Origin: Castellaniella sp041677825
GTDB taxonomy: Bacteria; Pseudomonadota; Gammaproteobacteria; Burkholderiales; Burkholderiaceae_B
Direction: 5' to 3'
Assembly (NCBI RefSeq): GCF_041677825.1
Contig: NZ_JBAYPG010000019.1
Location: 1-64,000 of the forward strand
DNA: 64,000 bases
A model generated the notes under the pieces. It ran no database searches and had not been told where the DNA came from. It saw only the letters and a program-made list of their open reading frames with translations. Numbering within the stretch: position 1 is the first letter of the stretch; the number at the start of each line of letters is the position of its first letter. A program made the translations under genes and the position numbers. Shown one piece after another: positions 35,136 through 44,385 of this stretch.

Positions 35136-35762
35136 ATGCAATTATTGGGCTCCGGGCACAGCCCGTTCGCGCGCAAGGTGCGCATCGTTCTGGCCGAAAA
35201 GAACATTCCATACGAGTGGGTGGCCGAAGACGTCTGGTCGGCCGACACAAAAATGTCGGCGGTCAACCCGCTGGGCAAAGAACCCTGCCTGGTCACCGAC
35301 TACGGTGAAGCCATTTTCGACTCACGGGTGATCGTCGAATACCTGGATCAGGCATCCACGGCCAATCCGCTGATTCCGCCGCGGGGGCGGGCCCATCTCG
35401 AGGTCCGGCTCTGGGAAGCCATGGCCGATGGCCTGATGGACGCGGCCACCACCGCGCGCCTCGAGCAGACCTGGAAGGGGCGCCGGGCCACCGAGCGCTC
35501 GCAGGCCTGGATCGAGCGCCAGATGAAGAAGGTGCACGATACCCTGCAGGTCATGGAGCAGCGGCTGGCCGGTGGGTCGTGGTGCATCGCCGGGGGGCAC
35601 CTGACCCTGGCCGATCTGGGGGTGGGCAGCGCGCTGTCCTACCTTGACTTCCGCTTTCCGCAGCTCGGCTGGCGCACATCGCACCCGGGCCTTGCGCGCC
35701 TGTACGATGCCCAGCTTCAGGTACGCGCCAGTTTTCAGTCTACTGCCCTGAGCGACCACTGA
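35136..35762 (+). CDS. Glutathione S-transferase family protein
   Basis: A 208-aa GST. SGHSPFARKVRIVLAEKNIP is the thioredoxin-like N-domain glutathione site with the usual serine, followed by NPLGKEPCLVTDYGEAIFDS (cis-Pro and Glu-Ser motif) and an all-helical C-domain (GGHLTLADLGVGSALSYLDF, the N-capping box). It probably conjugates or reduces electrophiles in the cytoplasm. No functional link to its flagellar neighbours is visible. Confidence 0.9.
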   Translation: MQLLGSGHSPFARKVRIVLAEKNIPYEWVAEDVWSADTKMSAVNPLGKEPCLVTDYGEAIFDSRVIVEYLDQASTANPLIPPRGRAHLEVRLWEAMADGLMDAATTARLEQTWKGRRATERSQAWIERQMKKVHDTLQVMEQRLAGGSWCIAGGHLTLADLGVGSALSYLDFRFPQLGWRTSHPGLARLYDAQLQVRASFQSTALSDH

Positions 35763-35867
35763 GTCTGATCCGCTTCGGGTGCCCGGGGGCATTGCGGCTT
35801 CAGCGGGCAGGGGCGCCTGGTTCGCCCCCAATTTGCCGTGCCGGGCGACACGACGGTGGTAGCCTTT

Positions 35868-36797
35868 TCAGTTGTGTGGGCCGCCGGGTTGCGTGGCCTG
35901 GCGGTATTGGGCCGGTGTCAGGTCGGCGTGGCGTGCAAAGAAATGGCTGAAGTATCCCGGGTCGTCGAACCCCAGCTGGTACGCAATGGTATTGATGTTG
36001 CGATCAGTGTATGCCAGCAGGCGCCGGGCTTCGAGCATGACGCGCTCTTGCACGATCTGCTGTGGTGTGAGCCCCGAAATGGCCTGGCAGGCCCGCTGCA
36101 GGGTGCGTTCGCTGACCGACAGGTGCGGCGCATAATCGCTGATGCGCCTGTGGGTGGCGTAGTGTCGTTCGACCAGGGCATGGAAATCCTGGTACAGGGC
36201 CCAGTGCTTCTGGTCTGACAGCGGGGCCAGCGCATTTTCGGCCGGCTGCTGGCGGGCCAGCTCGACGAAGATCTGCAGGATATGCGAAAAAAAAGCGGCC
36301 TGATAGTGGTCGCTTTTTTTGCGGTATTCGTGCCAGAGCGAATCAAACAGGCGCGCCATGACGGGGTCCGTTCTGCTGGCCGCAACCGGTATCAGGCGGG
36401 GCGGCTCGAGCACCCAGGCTTTCAGCTGCTGCAGGTGGGCCGCCACGTTCAGCATCAGGCCCTGGCTGAGCGTCAGGGCCATGCCACGGGCATCTGGCTC
36501 TACCCGGAATGCATGGATGGCGGGCGCTGGTACGACAATCACCGCCGGCGCCCCGACATCCAGATAGCGGCCTTCGAGAAGCGCATGAATGCTGCCTTCG
36601 CCGACCCAGATCAGATGGGCGAGATCCAGATGGCGGTGGGCCTGCATGGTGTCCTGCAGCCGAACGCGGAAGTCGGCCAGGGTTTCCATGTGCACGTAGT
36701 TGGGCTCGACCGCCATGTATTTCTGGCCGTAGAGCGCGTAGGTCGGTAGTGCGATGTCCATGACGGGAAAACACGAGCTTTTGTCGGAATTTTCCAT
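35868..36797 (-). CDS. AraC-family transcriptional regulator
   Basis: A 309-aa regulator with an N-terminal cupin-like ligand domain (LIWVGEGSIHALLEGRYLDV) and two C-terminal HTH motifs (RRISDYAPHLSVSERTLQRA, then NTIAYQLGFDDPGYFSHFF). This layout resembles PobR-type activators of aromatic acid pathways, but the effector cannot be told. It is divergent from the chemoreceptor gene across 165 nt. A shorter start at MDIALPTYALYG is possible. Confidence 0.88.
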   Translation of the reverse strand: MENSDKSSCFPVMDIALPTYALYGQKYMAVEPNYVHMETLADFRVRLQDTMQAHRHLDLAHLIWVGEGSIHALLEGRYLDVGAPAVIVVPAPAIHAFRVEPDARGMALTLSQGLMLNVAAHLQQLKAWVLEPPRLIPVAASRTDPVMARLFDSLWHEYRKKSDHYQAAFFSHILQIFVELARQQPAENALAPLSDQKHWALYQDFHALVERHYATHRRISDYAPHLSVSERTLQRACQAISGLTPQQIVQERVMLEARRLLAYTDRNINTIAYQLGFDDPGYFSHFFARHADLTPAQYRQATQPGGPHN

Positions 36798-36962
36798 TCA
36801 TGTTAACCCAACAATCGTCGATACTAAACGGAAATTATTACAAGCGTGGTTTTTTGAATCGTTTTGCAGCATCTTGTGGCGCTTGATCGGGTGTTCGCAT
36901 TCCTTTCATCGTAGCAAATCGTAACTGTAATGACAAATTATGTACAGGGGTAGGCAATCTAC

Positions 36963-38855
36963 ATGAAAAACATCAAGATCAGCACTCGCCTGTGGCTGGC
37001 GTTTGGTTTCATTCTGTTTCTTTCCGTGCTGCTCGTGGGCGTCGCATTGTGGAACATGCAGGTCATGCTGGGCCACCAAGACGACATCCGCCAGCGCCAA
37101 GAAATCCAGACTGTGCTCAACGAAATCGAAAGCCTGGTGAAGATCAAGGATCCCATGGTATATGGCTATGCCGTGGCGCCCAATGCTGAATCCGAGCGTT
37201 TTTTCAAGAACGGCGAAGCCGCCACCACCCAGCAGCTCGGGCAGGCGGTCCAACGGGCCGATGGCCTGATCAGCGAGCCCGACGCCCGGGTCCTGTACGA
37301 CGATCTGGTGGTGCGTCGAAATCAGTACATCAAGACCGTCAACGACATGGTGATGCAGGCCAAGCACACGGGGCGCGACGAGCAGATTTTCGATGCGATC
37401 AACGGTCCCCTGGCCACCGTGCAGGCGCAGTTTCTCGACAGCGTGCAGGCGCTGGTGGGCCTGCAGAACGAACGGGTGCGTGAAGCAGTCGCGCAGTCTG
37501 CGGCCACCAACCGGCTCAGCGAGCAGATCCTGTGGCTGGTGGGCGCCCTGGTGCTGCTTTTTGGCAGTATCACGGGCTGGCGCATCAGCCGTGCGATTAC
37601 CGTACCGCTGCATACCGCCGTCACGCTGGCCCAGCGTGTCGCCCAGCGCGACCTCAGCCAGGCCGTGCAGGTGCACGGGCGCGATGAAATCGGCCAGCTG
37701 ATCCAGGCACTCGAAGACATGCAGGGCGGGCTGAGCCAGGTCATGCGCGAGGTCCGCGAAGACTCTGATTCGGTGGCCCTGGCTGCGTCGCAGATATCGG
37801 CCGGCAACCTCGACCTGTCCTCGCGCACCGAGCAACAGTCCAGTTCCCTGGCCGAAACCGCTGCCACCATGGAAGAAATCACCTCCACGGTGCGCCAGAA
37901 TGCCGATAATGCGCAGCAAGCCAATTCCCTGGCGGGCGATGCCAGCCGCACCGCCCAGACGGGCGGCGAGGTCATCAGCGGCCTGGTGGCCACCATGGGC
38001 GAGATCAACGTCAAGTCACAGCAGGTCACCGAAATTGTCGGCGTCATTGACTCCATCGCTTTCCAGACCAACATTCTGGCGCTCAATGCTGCGGTCGAGG
38101 CCGCCCGGGCGGGCGAGCAGGGGCGCGGCTTTGCGGTGGTGGCCTCCGAAGTGCGGGCATTGGCTCAGCGCAGTGCCGAGTCGGCCAAAGAGATCAAGGC
38201 GCTCATCACCGCATCAGAGCAGGCGGCCCAGCACGGCAATGAACAGGCGCAGCGGGCCGAAGCCTCGATGCAAGAGGTGGTCGACAGCATCCGCCGCGTC
38301 ACCGACATCGTCGGCGAGATCAGCGCGGCCAGCCAGGAACAGACCACGGCCATCGAACAGGTCAACTCTGCCGTGGCGCAAATGGATGACGTCACGCGCC
38401 AGAATGCCAGTCTGGTCGAAGAGTCCGCCGCGGCGGCCACCAGCCTGCAGGAACAGGCCGATACACTGGCCGGCGTCGTGGCCACATTCAGGTTGCGCGA
38501 ATTGGCTGGGCAGGCGGGCAGGCACGCGGCTGGGGCAACGCACGTGCGCCGGCCCGACCACAATGACCCATCAGCCACAGTGCAGGGTACGCAAGGCGCC
38601 AGAATGCGCCCGGCCACTCACGCCGGGCCTGGCGCGGTGCGGGCCGCCCCCGGCGCCGCCAATGGGGCCACTGAGCGCAGGCGGCCTGCAGATGGGCTCT
38701 CGTCGGACATCAAGCTCGCCGCTGCCGGGGCTGGCCCCCAGAAAAAGGCACCGGCACCCTCCGAAGGCGGGCATGGCCCGCGGGCCGGCAATGGGGCAAG
38801 CCGCGCGGCCACCGACAAGGGGCGCGATGGCGTGGGCGAGTGGGCCGAGTTCTGA
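36963..38855 (+). CDS. Methyl-accepting chemotaxis protein (Tsr-like)
   Basis: A 630-aa chemoreceptor: membrane helix (LWLAFGFILFLSVLLVGVAL, about 9-30), a four-helix-bundle periplasmic domain (about 31-185), second membrane helix (ILWLVGALVLLFGSITGW), HAMP (about 205-260) and a signalling domain with the hairpin tip IVGVIDSIAFQTNILALNAA and VEAARAGEQGRGFAVVA. The last residues EWAEF fit the xWxxF pentapeptide that tethers CheR and CheB. The 110-residue tail before it is Gly/Ala/Arg-rich and poorly conserved. It lies directly before flhDC. Confidence 0.94.
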   Translation: MKNIKISTRLWLAFGFILFLSVLLVGVALWNMQVMLGHQDDIRQRQEIQTVLNEIESLVKIKDPMVYGYAVAPNAESERFFKNGEAATTQQLGQAVQRADGLISEPDARVLYDDLVVRRNQYIKTVNDMVMQAKHTGRDEQIFDAINGPLATVQAQFLDSVQALVGLQNERVREAVAQSAATNRLSEQILWLVGALVLLFGSITGWRISRAITVPLHTAVTLAQRVAQRDLSQAVQVHGRDEIGQLIQALEDMQGGLSQVMREVREDSDSVALAASQISAGNLDLSSRTEQQSSSLAETAATMEEITSTVRQNADNAQQANSLAGDASRTAQTGGEVISGLVATMGEINVKSQQVTEIVGVIDSIAFQTNILALNAAVEAARAGEQGRGFAVVASEVRALAQRSAESAKEIKALITASEQAAQHGNEQAQRAEASMQEVVDSIRRVTDIVGEISAASQEQTTAIEQVNSAVAQMDDVTRQNASLVEESAAAATSLQEQADTLAGVVATFRLRELAGQAGRHAAGATHVRRPDHNDPSATVQGTQGARMRPATHAGPGAVRAAPGAANGATERRRPADGLSSDIKLAAAGAGPQKKAPAPSEGGHGPRAGNGASRAATDKGRDGVGEWAEF

Positions 38856-38856
38856 T

Positions 38857-38898
38857 CTTCAGCCCGCAGTTCGCAGCCTTCAGCCCGCAGCCTGCAAC
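38857..38898 (+). repeat. 21-bp duplication after the chemoreceptor stop
   Basis: CTTCAGCCCGCAGttcgcagc (38857-38877) is repeated as CTTCAGCCCGCAGcctgcaac (38878-38898), one nt after the stop codon's next base and 39 nt before flhD. Confidence 0.85.
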
Positions 38899-38936
38899 CC
38901 GCGGGCTGCCGAAAAGTCAACATGGAGACGGTTGTC

Positions 38937-39260
38937 ATGTATCAACACAACCCTGCAGTACTGAACGATGTCTACGAAATCAACCTGTCCTACCTGATGC
39001 TGGCCCAGAAGCTGCTGGGCGAAAATCTGGCGGCAGGCGCGTATCGGCTTGGTGTCGGTCAGGATACGGCAGAGTTGCTGCTTGGGCTTTCACCCGCACA
39101 AGTGGTGCGTCTGGCACAATCCAGCTCATTGGTCTGCGGCTTCAGGCTGAACGATGCGGCGTTGCTGCGGTCCCTGTGCCAGGGCACGCTCGATGGCATT
39201 CTGCAGCAGGCCCACGCCACCATTCTCCTGGCCGACCCCGCCGCCGAACTGGTCAAATGA
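38937..39260 (+). CDS. flhD: Flagellar master regulator subunit FlhD
   Basis: A 107-aa FlhD. NDVYEINLSYLMLAQKLLGE is the family signature, and the helical rest ends before a 4-nt overlap with flhC (ATGA at 39257-39260). With FlhC it forms the hexameric activator of class 2 flagellar promoters such as flgB, flhB and fliA. The start at 38937 is preferred because GGAGA (38925-38929) precedes it; an ATG at 38922 is upstream of that site. Confidence 0.94.
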   Translation: MYQHNPAVLNDVYEINLSYLMLAQKLLGENLAAGAYRLGVGQDTAELLLGLSPAQVVRLAQSSSLVCGFRLNDAALLRSLCQGTLDGILQQAHATILLADPAAELVK

Positions 39261-39838
39261 GCAAGCCCGGCATCGCCCAGGAAGCCGCCGAAGTCCTGCT
39301 GGCCTCCGAGATGATCCAGTTGGGCGCCCGCCTGCAGGTGCTGCAAGCTGAAACCAGCCTCAGTTACGACCGGCTTTCGCGCCTGTACCGCGATGTCCGC
39401 GGGCGGTCCGCACCCAAGGGCATGCTGCCCTATTCACTCGATTGGTACATGAGCTGGCTGCCCAACATACACAGCAGCCTTTTCTACAATATTCACTGCT
39501 ACCTGAAAGACAAGGCCGGGGTGGCGCCGATCCGGGCCATGGTCGAGGCCTACAAGCTGTATCTCGAGCAGGTGCAGGCCGGGTTCGTGCCCGACACCCG
39601 GTCAGGCGCCGAGCCACTGCTCAGTTTCACCCGGGCGTGGATGCTGCTGCGCTTTTTCGATAGCGATCAGCTGCAGCGCTCGCGTTGCACGCGCTGCAGC
39701 GGCCAGTTCATTGCCCACGCCCATGATCCGGATGCCGACTATGTCTGCAGCATCTGCAAGCCGCCGCCACGCGCAGGCAAGGGGCGTACGGCGGCGCCGC
39801 CGGCGCGCAGCCGGGCTGCACAGGCCCACGGACAGTGA
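39257..39838 (+). CDS. flhC: Flagellar master regulator subunit FlhC
   Basis: A 193-aa FlhC, the DNA-contacting partner of FlhD. ETSLSYDRLSRLYRDVRGRS, PKGMLPYSLDWYMSWLPNIH and the four-cysteine zinc site (CTRCSGQF...CSIC) are all conserved. Translation is coupled to flhD. The last 25 residues are a basic, low-complexity tail. Confidence 0.96.
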   Translation: MSKPGIAQEAAEVLLASEMIQLGARLQVLQAETSLSYDRLSRLYRDVRGRSAPKGMLPYSLDWYMSWLPNIHSSLFYNIHCYLKDKAGVAPIRAMVEAYKLYLEQVQAGFVPDTRSGAEPLLSFTRAWMLLRFFDSDQLQRSRCTRCSGQFIAHAHDPDADYVCSICKPPPRAGKGRTAAPPARSRAAQAHGQ

Positions 39839-39847
39839 TGCCGGGCC

Positions 39848-39925
39848 GGGTTGCGGCAGGCGGGTTTCAGCGGGCAAGTGGCGGCAGGCAGGCTGCGAGG
39901 GGCAGGTCGCGACAGGCGGGTAGCG
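39848..39925 (+). repeat. Degenerate 24-27-bp tandem units after flhC
   Basis: Three units beginning GGG(c)..: 39848-39871, 39872-39898 and 39899-39925; the last two agree at about 20 of 26 positions with a one-base shift. The remaining gap to motA (39926-40048) carries no obvious sigma-28 site. Confidence 0.7.
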
Positions 39926-40048
39926 GTAGCTGGCACGGCGGCGGCATCTGGCCCCTATAGCTGGATCAAGGCCCGAAAATCCGCTCGAATCCAGCTTTTG
40001 GCTCCCGAAAAAGCAGCCATCATGACTGCATTCACATAAGGTCATGTC

Positions 40049-40915
40049 GTGTTTATTTTTATTGGGTACCTGGTGGTCGGGTTTGCCGTGATCGGCAGCT
40101 ATGTGTTCATGGGCGGGCACCTGGGCGCCTTGTATCAGCCGTTCGAATTCCTGCTGATCGGTGGTTGCGCCGTCGGCGCTTATGTGGGCGCCAGCAATCT
40201 TGATTCCATCCGCCTGCTCGGCCGTGCCGTCCCCGGGGCCCTGCGCCGCGAGACCCACGACAAGGCGCTGTTCATGGACTTGCTGTCGGTGCTCTACAAG
40301 ATCATGCAGCGCATGCGGCGCGACGGGCCCATGGCCATCGAGTCCGAAATCGAGGATCCGCACGCCAGCGCGCTGTTTGCCGATTTCCAGCAGATCCTGC
40401 GCAATCCGCGCCTGGTCGAATTTCTTACGGATTATCTGCGCATCATGATCAGCGGCAACATGAACGCCTTCGAAATCGAACAACTGATGGACGAAGAAAT
40501 CGAGGCGGCCAAGAATGAACACAATATTCCCGTCAATGCCCTCAAGTCGGTTGCTGATGCGCTGCCTGCGTTCGGCATCGTGGCCGCCGTGCTGGGTGTG
40601 GTCAAGGCCCTGGCTGCGGTCGATCAGCCGCCCGCGGTGCTGGCCGACCTGATCTCCAAGGCCATGGTGGGTACCTTCCTGGGGATCCTGCTGTCGTATG
40701 GCTTCGTATCGCCACTGGCCTCGGCGCTCGAGCGTCAGGCGCAGGCACGGCTCAAGGCCTTCGAGTGCATCAAGATCACCTTGCTGGCGAGCATGAATGG
40801 CTATCCGCCCCCGCTGGCCATCGAGTTTGGGCGCAAGGTGCTGTTTTCATCCGTACGGCCGTCGTTTGATGAACTCGATGGCCATGTACGCGAGTTCCGG
40901 CGTCAGGCGAATTAG
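40049..40915 (+). CDS. motA: Flagellar stator protein MotA
   Basis: A 288-aa proton-channel subunit. The N-terminus FIFIGYLVVGFAVIGSYVFM with GALYQPFEFLLIGGCA is typical; the charged cytoplasmic loop (MRRDGPMAIESEIEDP) interacts with FliG. PAFGIVAAVLGVVKALA is the conserved third helix. Start is GTG, supported by AAGG and the family N-terminus. motB follows after 8 nt. Confidence 0.97.
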   Translation: MFIFIGYLVVGFAVIGSYVFMGGHLGALYQPFEFLLIGGCAVGAYVGASNLDSIRLLGRAVPGALRRETHDKALFMDLLSVLYKIMQRMRRDGPMAIESEIEDPHASALFADFQQILRNPRLVEFLTDYLRIMISGNMNAFEIEQLMDEEIEAAKNEHNIPVNALKSVADALPAFGIVAAVLGVVKALAAVDQPPAVLADLISKAMVGTFLGILLSYGFVSPLASALERQAQARLKAFECIKITLLASMNGYPPPLAIEFGRKVLFSSVRPSFDELDGHVREFRRQAN

Positions 40916-40923
40916 GATCGGCC

Positions 40924-41895
40924 ATGGCCAGGCAGAATGAACCCGGGCGTATCGTCATTCGGCGCAAGCGCGTACATGACCACCCTGTCCATGGGGGCAG
41001 CTGGAAGATCGCCTATGCCGACTTCATGACGGCCATGATGGCGTTCTTTCTGGTGATGTGGCTGCTGTTGCTGGTGCCACGATCCGACCTGCATGAAATC
41101 GCCGAATATTTTCGCATGAGCCTGACCGAGGCCATGCAGGCCAGCGACCGCACCGGAACCACCCGCTCGGTGATTCCGGGGGGAGACCCCAGCCCGATTC
41201 CCGATCAGTTCAAACTGGATGACAGCAGCACCATCTCGCTCGATCGTCTCGATCAGCCCATGGCCTACGTGCCCGAACCCGATACCGGCGCACCCGACGA
41301 TGAGGCCGACCAGCATCAGCTCGAAGACCTGAAGCGCCGGCTGGAAAGCCTGATTGCCCAGAACCCCGTACTGCAGCAATTCAGGCCTCAGCTCTTGCTC
41401 GACATGACCCCCGAAGGCCTGCGCATCCAGATTCTCGATCAGAACAACCGGCCCATGTTTGCGTTGGGCAGTGACACCGTGCAACCCTACATGCGCGACA
41501 TCCTGCGCGAACTCGCGCTGCCGCTCAATACGCTGCCCAATGCCATCACGATCTCGGGCCATACCGATGCCATGCGCTATGCGCAGGGCGACCGCAGCTA
41601 CAGCAACTGGGAACTCTCGGCAGACCGGGCCAACGCCGCGCGGCGCGAACTGATCGCCGGCGGGCTCGTCGAGCACAAGATCAAACGCATTCTGGGGCTG
41701 GGTGAAACCGTGAACCTGATCAAGGAAGATCCGCTGGCGGCCGTGAACAGGCGCATCAGCATCCTGGTGCTCAACCGGCAGACTGAGCGGCGCATCGATC
41801 GCCAGGATGCGATGGCGGCCCAGAATCTCGAATCGCTGCAGCTGCCAGACTTGAACCCATCCCGGCCAGCTGGCTATTCATCGGAGGCCCCATGA
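40924..41895 (+). CDS. motB: Flagellar stator protein MotB
   Basis: A 323-aa stator subunit with a single N-terminal membrane helix bearing the proton-carrying aspartate (WKIAYADFMTAMMAFFLVMW) and a C-terminal OmpA-like peptidoglycan-binding domain (ISGHTDAM, NWELSADRANAARREL). Its stop overlaps the cheA start (ATGA). Confidence 0.97.
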   Translation: MARQNEPGRIVIRRKRVHDHPVHGGSWKIAYADFMTAMMAFFLVMWLLLLVPRSDLHEIAEYFRMSLTEAMQASDRTGTTRSVIPGGDPSPIPDQFKLDDSSTISLDRLDQPMAYVPEPDTGAPDDEADQHQLEDLKRRLESLIAQNPVLQQFRPQLLLDMTPEGLRIQILDQNNRPMFALGSDTVQPYMRDILRELALPLNTLPNAITISGHTDAMRYAQGDRSYSNWELSADRANAARRELIAGGLVEHKIKRILGLGETVNLIKEDPLAAVNRRISILVLNRQTERRIDRQDAMAAQNLESLQLPDLNPSRPAGYSSEAP

Positions 41896-43850
41896 GCGAA
41901 GCGATGGACCTGAGCGAGTTTTTCGATACGTTCTTTGACGAAGCCGACGAGCTGCTCGAAGCCATGGAGCAGGACCTCCTGCATCTCGACCCGCTGGCGC
42001 CCGACATGGACGCCCTGGCCGCCATCTTTCGTGCCGCCCATTCCATCAAGGGCGGCGCCGCCACGTTTGGCTGTTTCGAAGAACTGGCCACCGTGACCCA
42101 TACGCTGGAAAACATACTCGACCCCATCCGCCATGGGGAAATCGCCTTGCAGGCGGGCATGATCGACCTGTTTCTGGAGACCAAAGACGTGCTCAGTGCC
42201 CAAGTAGCTGCTTATCGAAATCAGACTCCGCCCGATGAGGCCGCTTACGCGCGTATCTGTGGCCAGTTGCAGGAACTCGCCCGCAGCGCGGGTGCAGCGG
42301 TGTCCGTCGATGTACCGGTGCGCGTGCGCATCGAGCGCCTGGCCGACAAGGATGTGGCTGGCATGGTGCATGAAATGGCGCTGATGGGTACGGTGCTGCA
42401 CGAGCGGCGCGATGGCAGCGACTGGTCGGTCTGGCTGCAGACATCCGTGCCCGAGGATGACCTGGCCGCGGTGTGCTGTTTTGTGGTGGATGCCAGCCAG
42501 GTCCGTGTCACGCGCGAGCCCTTGCCGGCCGTCGGCGGGGCGCAGCCAGCGCTCCCGGCGTCTTCCGAAGCGGCGTCTTCCGATGTGCACGATGGCGGCA
42601 CGGCAGTTGCGTCGGCGCCGGGCCCGGGCGCGCGCGACGCCACGCGCGACGGCCCGGCCAAAGAGCGCGGTACCATCCGGGTCGGTGTGGAAAAGGTCGA
42701 CCAGATCATCAACCTGGTGGGCGAGCTGGTCATTACCCAGGCCATGCTGGCGCAAAGCACGCAGGGGCTCGATGCGATCGTGCACGATCGTCTGCTGGGC
42801 GGCATCGAGCAACTCGATCGCAACGCACGCCACCTGCAGGAAGCCGTCATGTCCATTCGCATGGTACCGATGGACTACGTATTCAGCCGCTTTCCTCGCG
42901 TGGTGCGCGAAAATGCCGGGCGCCTGGGCAAGAAGATCCGCCTGGAAACATACGGCCAGGCCACCGAGCTCGACAAGAGCCTGATCGAACGCATCATCGA
43001 CCCGTTGACCCATCTGGTGCGCAACAGCCTCGATCACGGCATCGAGTCGCCCGCCGAACGTGAAGCCCAGGGCAAGCCCGCCGAGGGCGTGCTGACCCTG
43101 ACGGCGCAGCACAGCGGCGGCCATGTGGTGATCGAAGTGCGCGACGATGGGGCCGGGCTGAATCGCGATCGCATCCTGGCCAAGGCCCGCGCCGCCGGCA
43201 TGGCGGTCAGCGAGGCCACGCCGGACGAAGAACTCTGGCAACTGGTCTTTGCGCCGGGGTTCTCGACGGCCGAGCAGGTGACCGACATATCGGGCCGCGG
43301 CGTGGGCATGGACGTGGTACGACGCAACATCCAGGCCCTGGGTGGACACGTCCAGTTGTCGTCGCAGGCCGGGGCGGGGACCACGACCCGTATCGTGTTG
43401 CCGCTGACGCTGGCCATTCTCGACGGCATGTCGGTCAAGGTGGGGGCCGAGACCTTCATCTTGCCGCTCGGGCATGTGAATGAATCGCTGCAGGCCAGTG
43501 TCAGCCAGATCCGCGAACTCTCGGCAGGCGAGCAGGTGCTGCACGTACGCGGTGAATACCTGTCCATCGTACCCCTGCATCAAGTGTTTCAGGTGCCTGA
43601 TGCCGAAACCGATCCCACCCGGGCGATTGCCGTCATCGTGCAGGCCGAGGAATTGCGCTTTGCCCTGCTGGTGGATCAGCTCGTCGGCCAGCACCAGGTG
43701 GTGGTCAAGAACCTGGAGGCCAACTACCGCAAAGTGGCGGGCATTTCAGCCGCCACGATTCTGGGCGACGGCAGTGTGGCCTTGATCGTCGACATTTTTG
43801 CCCTCATGCGTCAGGTGCGGCCCGTGGCTACAGCCGATCTGACGAATTGA
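41892..43850 (+). CDS. cheA: Chemotaxis histidine kinase CheA
   Basis: A 652-aa kinase. Hpt domain with phospho-accepting His in FRAAHSIKGGAATFG; a P2-like region (about 135-215); a variable linker carrying a small SSEAASSD duplication; dimerisation domain (VEKVDQIINLVGELVITQAM); ATPase N box LVRNSLDHGIE, G boxes DDGAGL and GRGVGMDVVRRNI; C-terminal CheW-like domain. It phosphorylates CheY and CheB. GGAGG precedes the ATG. Confidence 0.97.
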   Translation: MSEAMDLSEFFDTFFDEADELLEAMEQDLLHLDPLAPDMDALAAIFRAAHSIKGGAATFGCFEELATVTHTLENILDPIRHGEIALQAGMIDLFLETKDVLSAQVAAYRNQTPPDEAAYARICGQLQELARSAGAAVSVDVPVRVRIERLADKDVAGMVHEMALMGTVLHERRDGSDWSVWLQTSVPEDDLAAVCCFVVDASQVRVTREPLPAVGGAQPALPASSEAASSDVHDGGTAVASAPGPGARDATRDGPAKERGTIRVGVEKVDQIINLVGELVITQAMLAQSTQGLDAIVHDRLLGGIEQLDRNARHLQEAVMSIRMVPMDYVFSRFPRVVRENAGRLGKKIRLETYGQATELDKSLIERIIDPLTHLVRNSLDHGIESPAEREAQGKPAEGVLTLTAQHSGGHVVIEVRDDGAGLNRDRILAKARAAGMAVSEATPDEELWQLVFAPGFSTAEQVTDISGRGVGMDVVRRNIQALGGHVQLSSQAGAGTTTRIVLPLTLAILDGMSVKVGAETFILPLGHVNESLQASVSQIRELSAGEQVLHVRGEYLSIVPLHQVFQVPDAETDPTRAIAVIVQAEELRFALLVDQLVGQHQVVVKNLEANYRKVAGISAATILGDGSVALIVDIFALMRQVRPVATADLTN

Positions 43851-43878
43851 CCCACTTTTCAGCCCCCATGGAGTCCAC

Positions 43879-44385
43879 ATGAACTCAGTCCATACCACGT
43901 CCCGCGACGATTCGGCTCTGGATCATGAATTTCTGGTTTTTGCCCTGGCCCAGCAGGAATACGGCATCGACATTCTCAAGGTGCAGGAGATTCGCGGCTA
44001 TGACGAGCACTCGGTGACACGGATCGCCAACGTGCCGTCGTTCATCAAAGGGGTGACCAACCTGCGTGGGGTCATCGTTCCGGTGGTCGATCTGCGCGTG
44101 CGCCTCAACCTCGAGCAGGTCAGATATGACGAGCATACGGTGGTCATCATTCTGAACATCCATTCGCGGGTGGTCGGGATCGTGGTCGACGCGGTCTCGG
44201 ATGTACAGACCCTGAAACCGGCCCAGATCAGTGCGGCGCCGCAGTTCGGTTCGGCCTTTGCCGCCGAGTACCTGACCGGCATCGGCACGGCCGATGACCG
44301 CATGCTGATATTGATCGATATCGAGGCCTTGATGACCAGCCGTGACATGGCGCTGATCGATCACGAGATCGAGCATGCCGGCTGA
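43879..44385 (+). CDS. cheW: Chemotaxis coupling protein CheW
   Basis: A 168-aa single-domain CheW linking receptors to CheA. FALAQQEYGIDILKVQEIRG, RIANVPSFIKGVTNLRGVIV and PVVDLRVRLNL are the conserved strands. The 3' end overlaps the cheR start by 11 nt. Confidence 0.97.
   Translation: MNSVHTTSRDDSALDHEFLVFALAQQEYGIDILKVQEIRGYDEHSVTRIANVPSFIKGVTNLRGVIVPVVDLRVRLNLEQVRYDEHTVVIILNIHSRVVGIVVDAVSDVQTLKPAQISAAPQFGSAFAAEYLTGIGTADDRMLILIDIEALMTSRDMALIDHEIEHAG

Noticed and set aside
36826..36852. TAAA-N15 candidate sigma-28 site upstream of the chemoreceptor
   Set aside because: The -10 position reads GCGTGGTT, which lacks the CCG core seen in the other three sites.
41874..43694. 606-codon minus-strand frame opposite cheA, and a 568-codon one opposite cheR/cheB (44606-46312)
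   Set aside because: Same reason: both mirror conserved chemotaxis genes and have His/Gln/Gly-rich nonsense composition.
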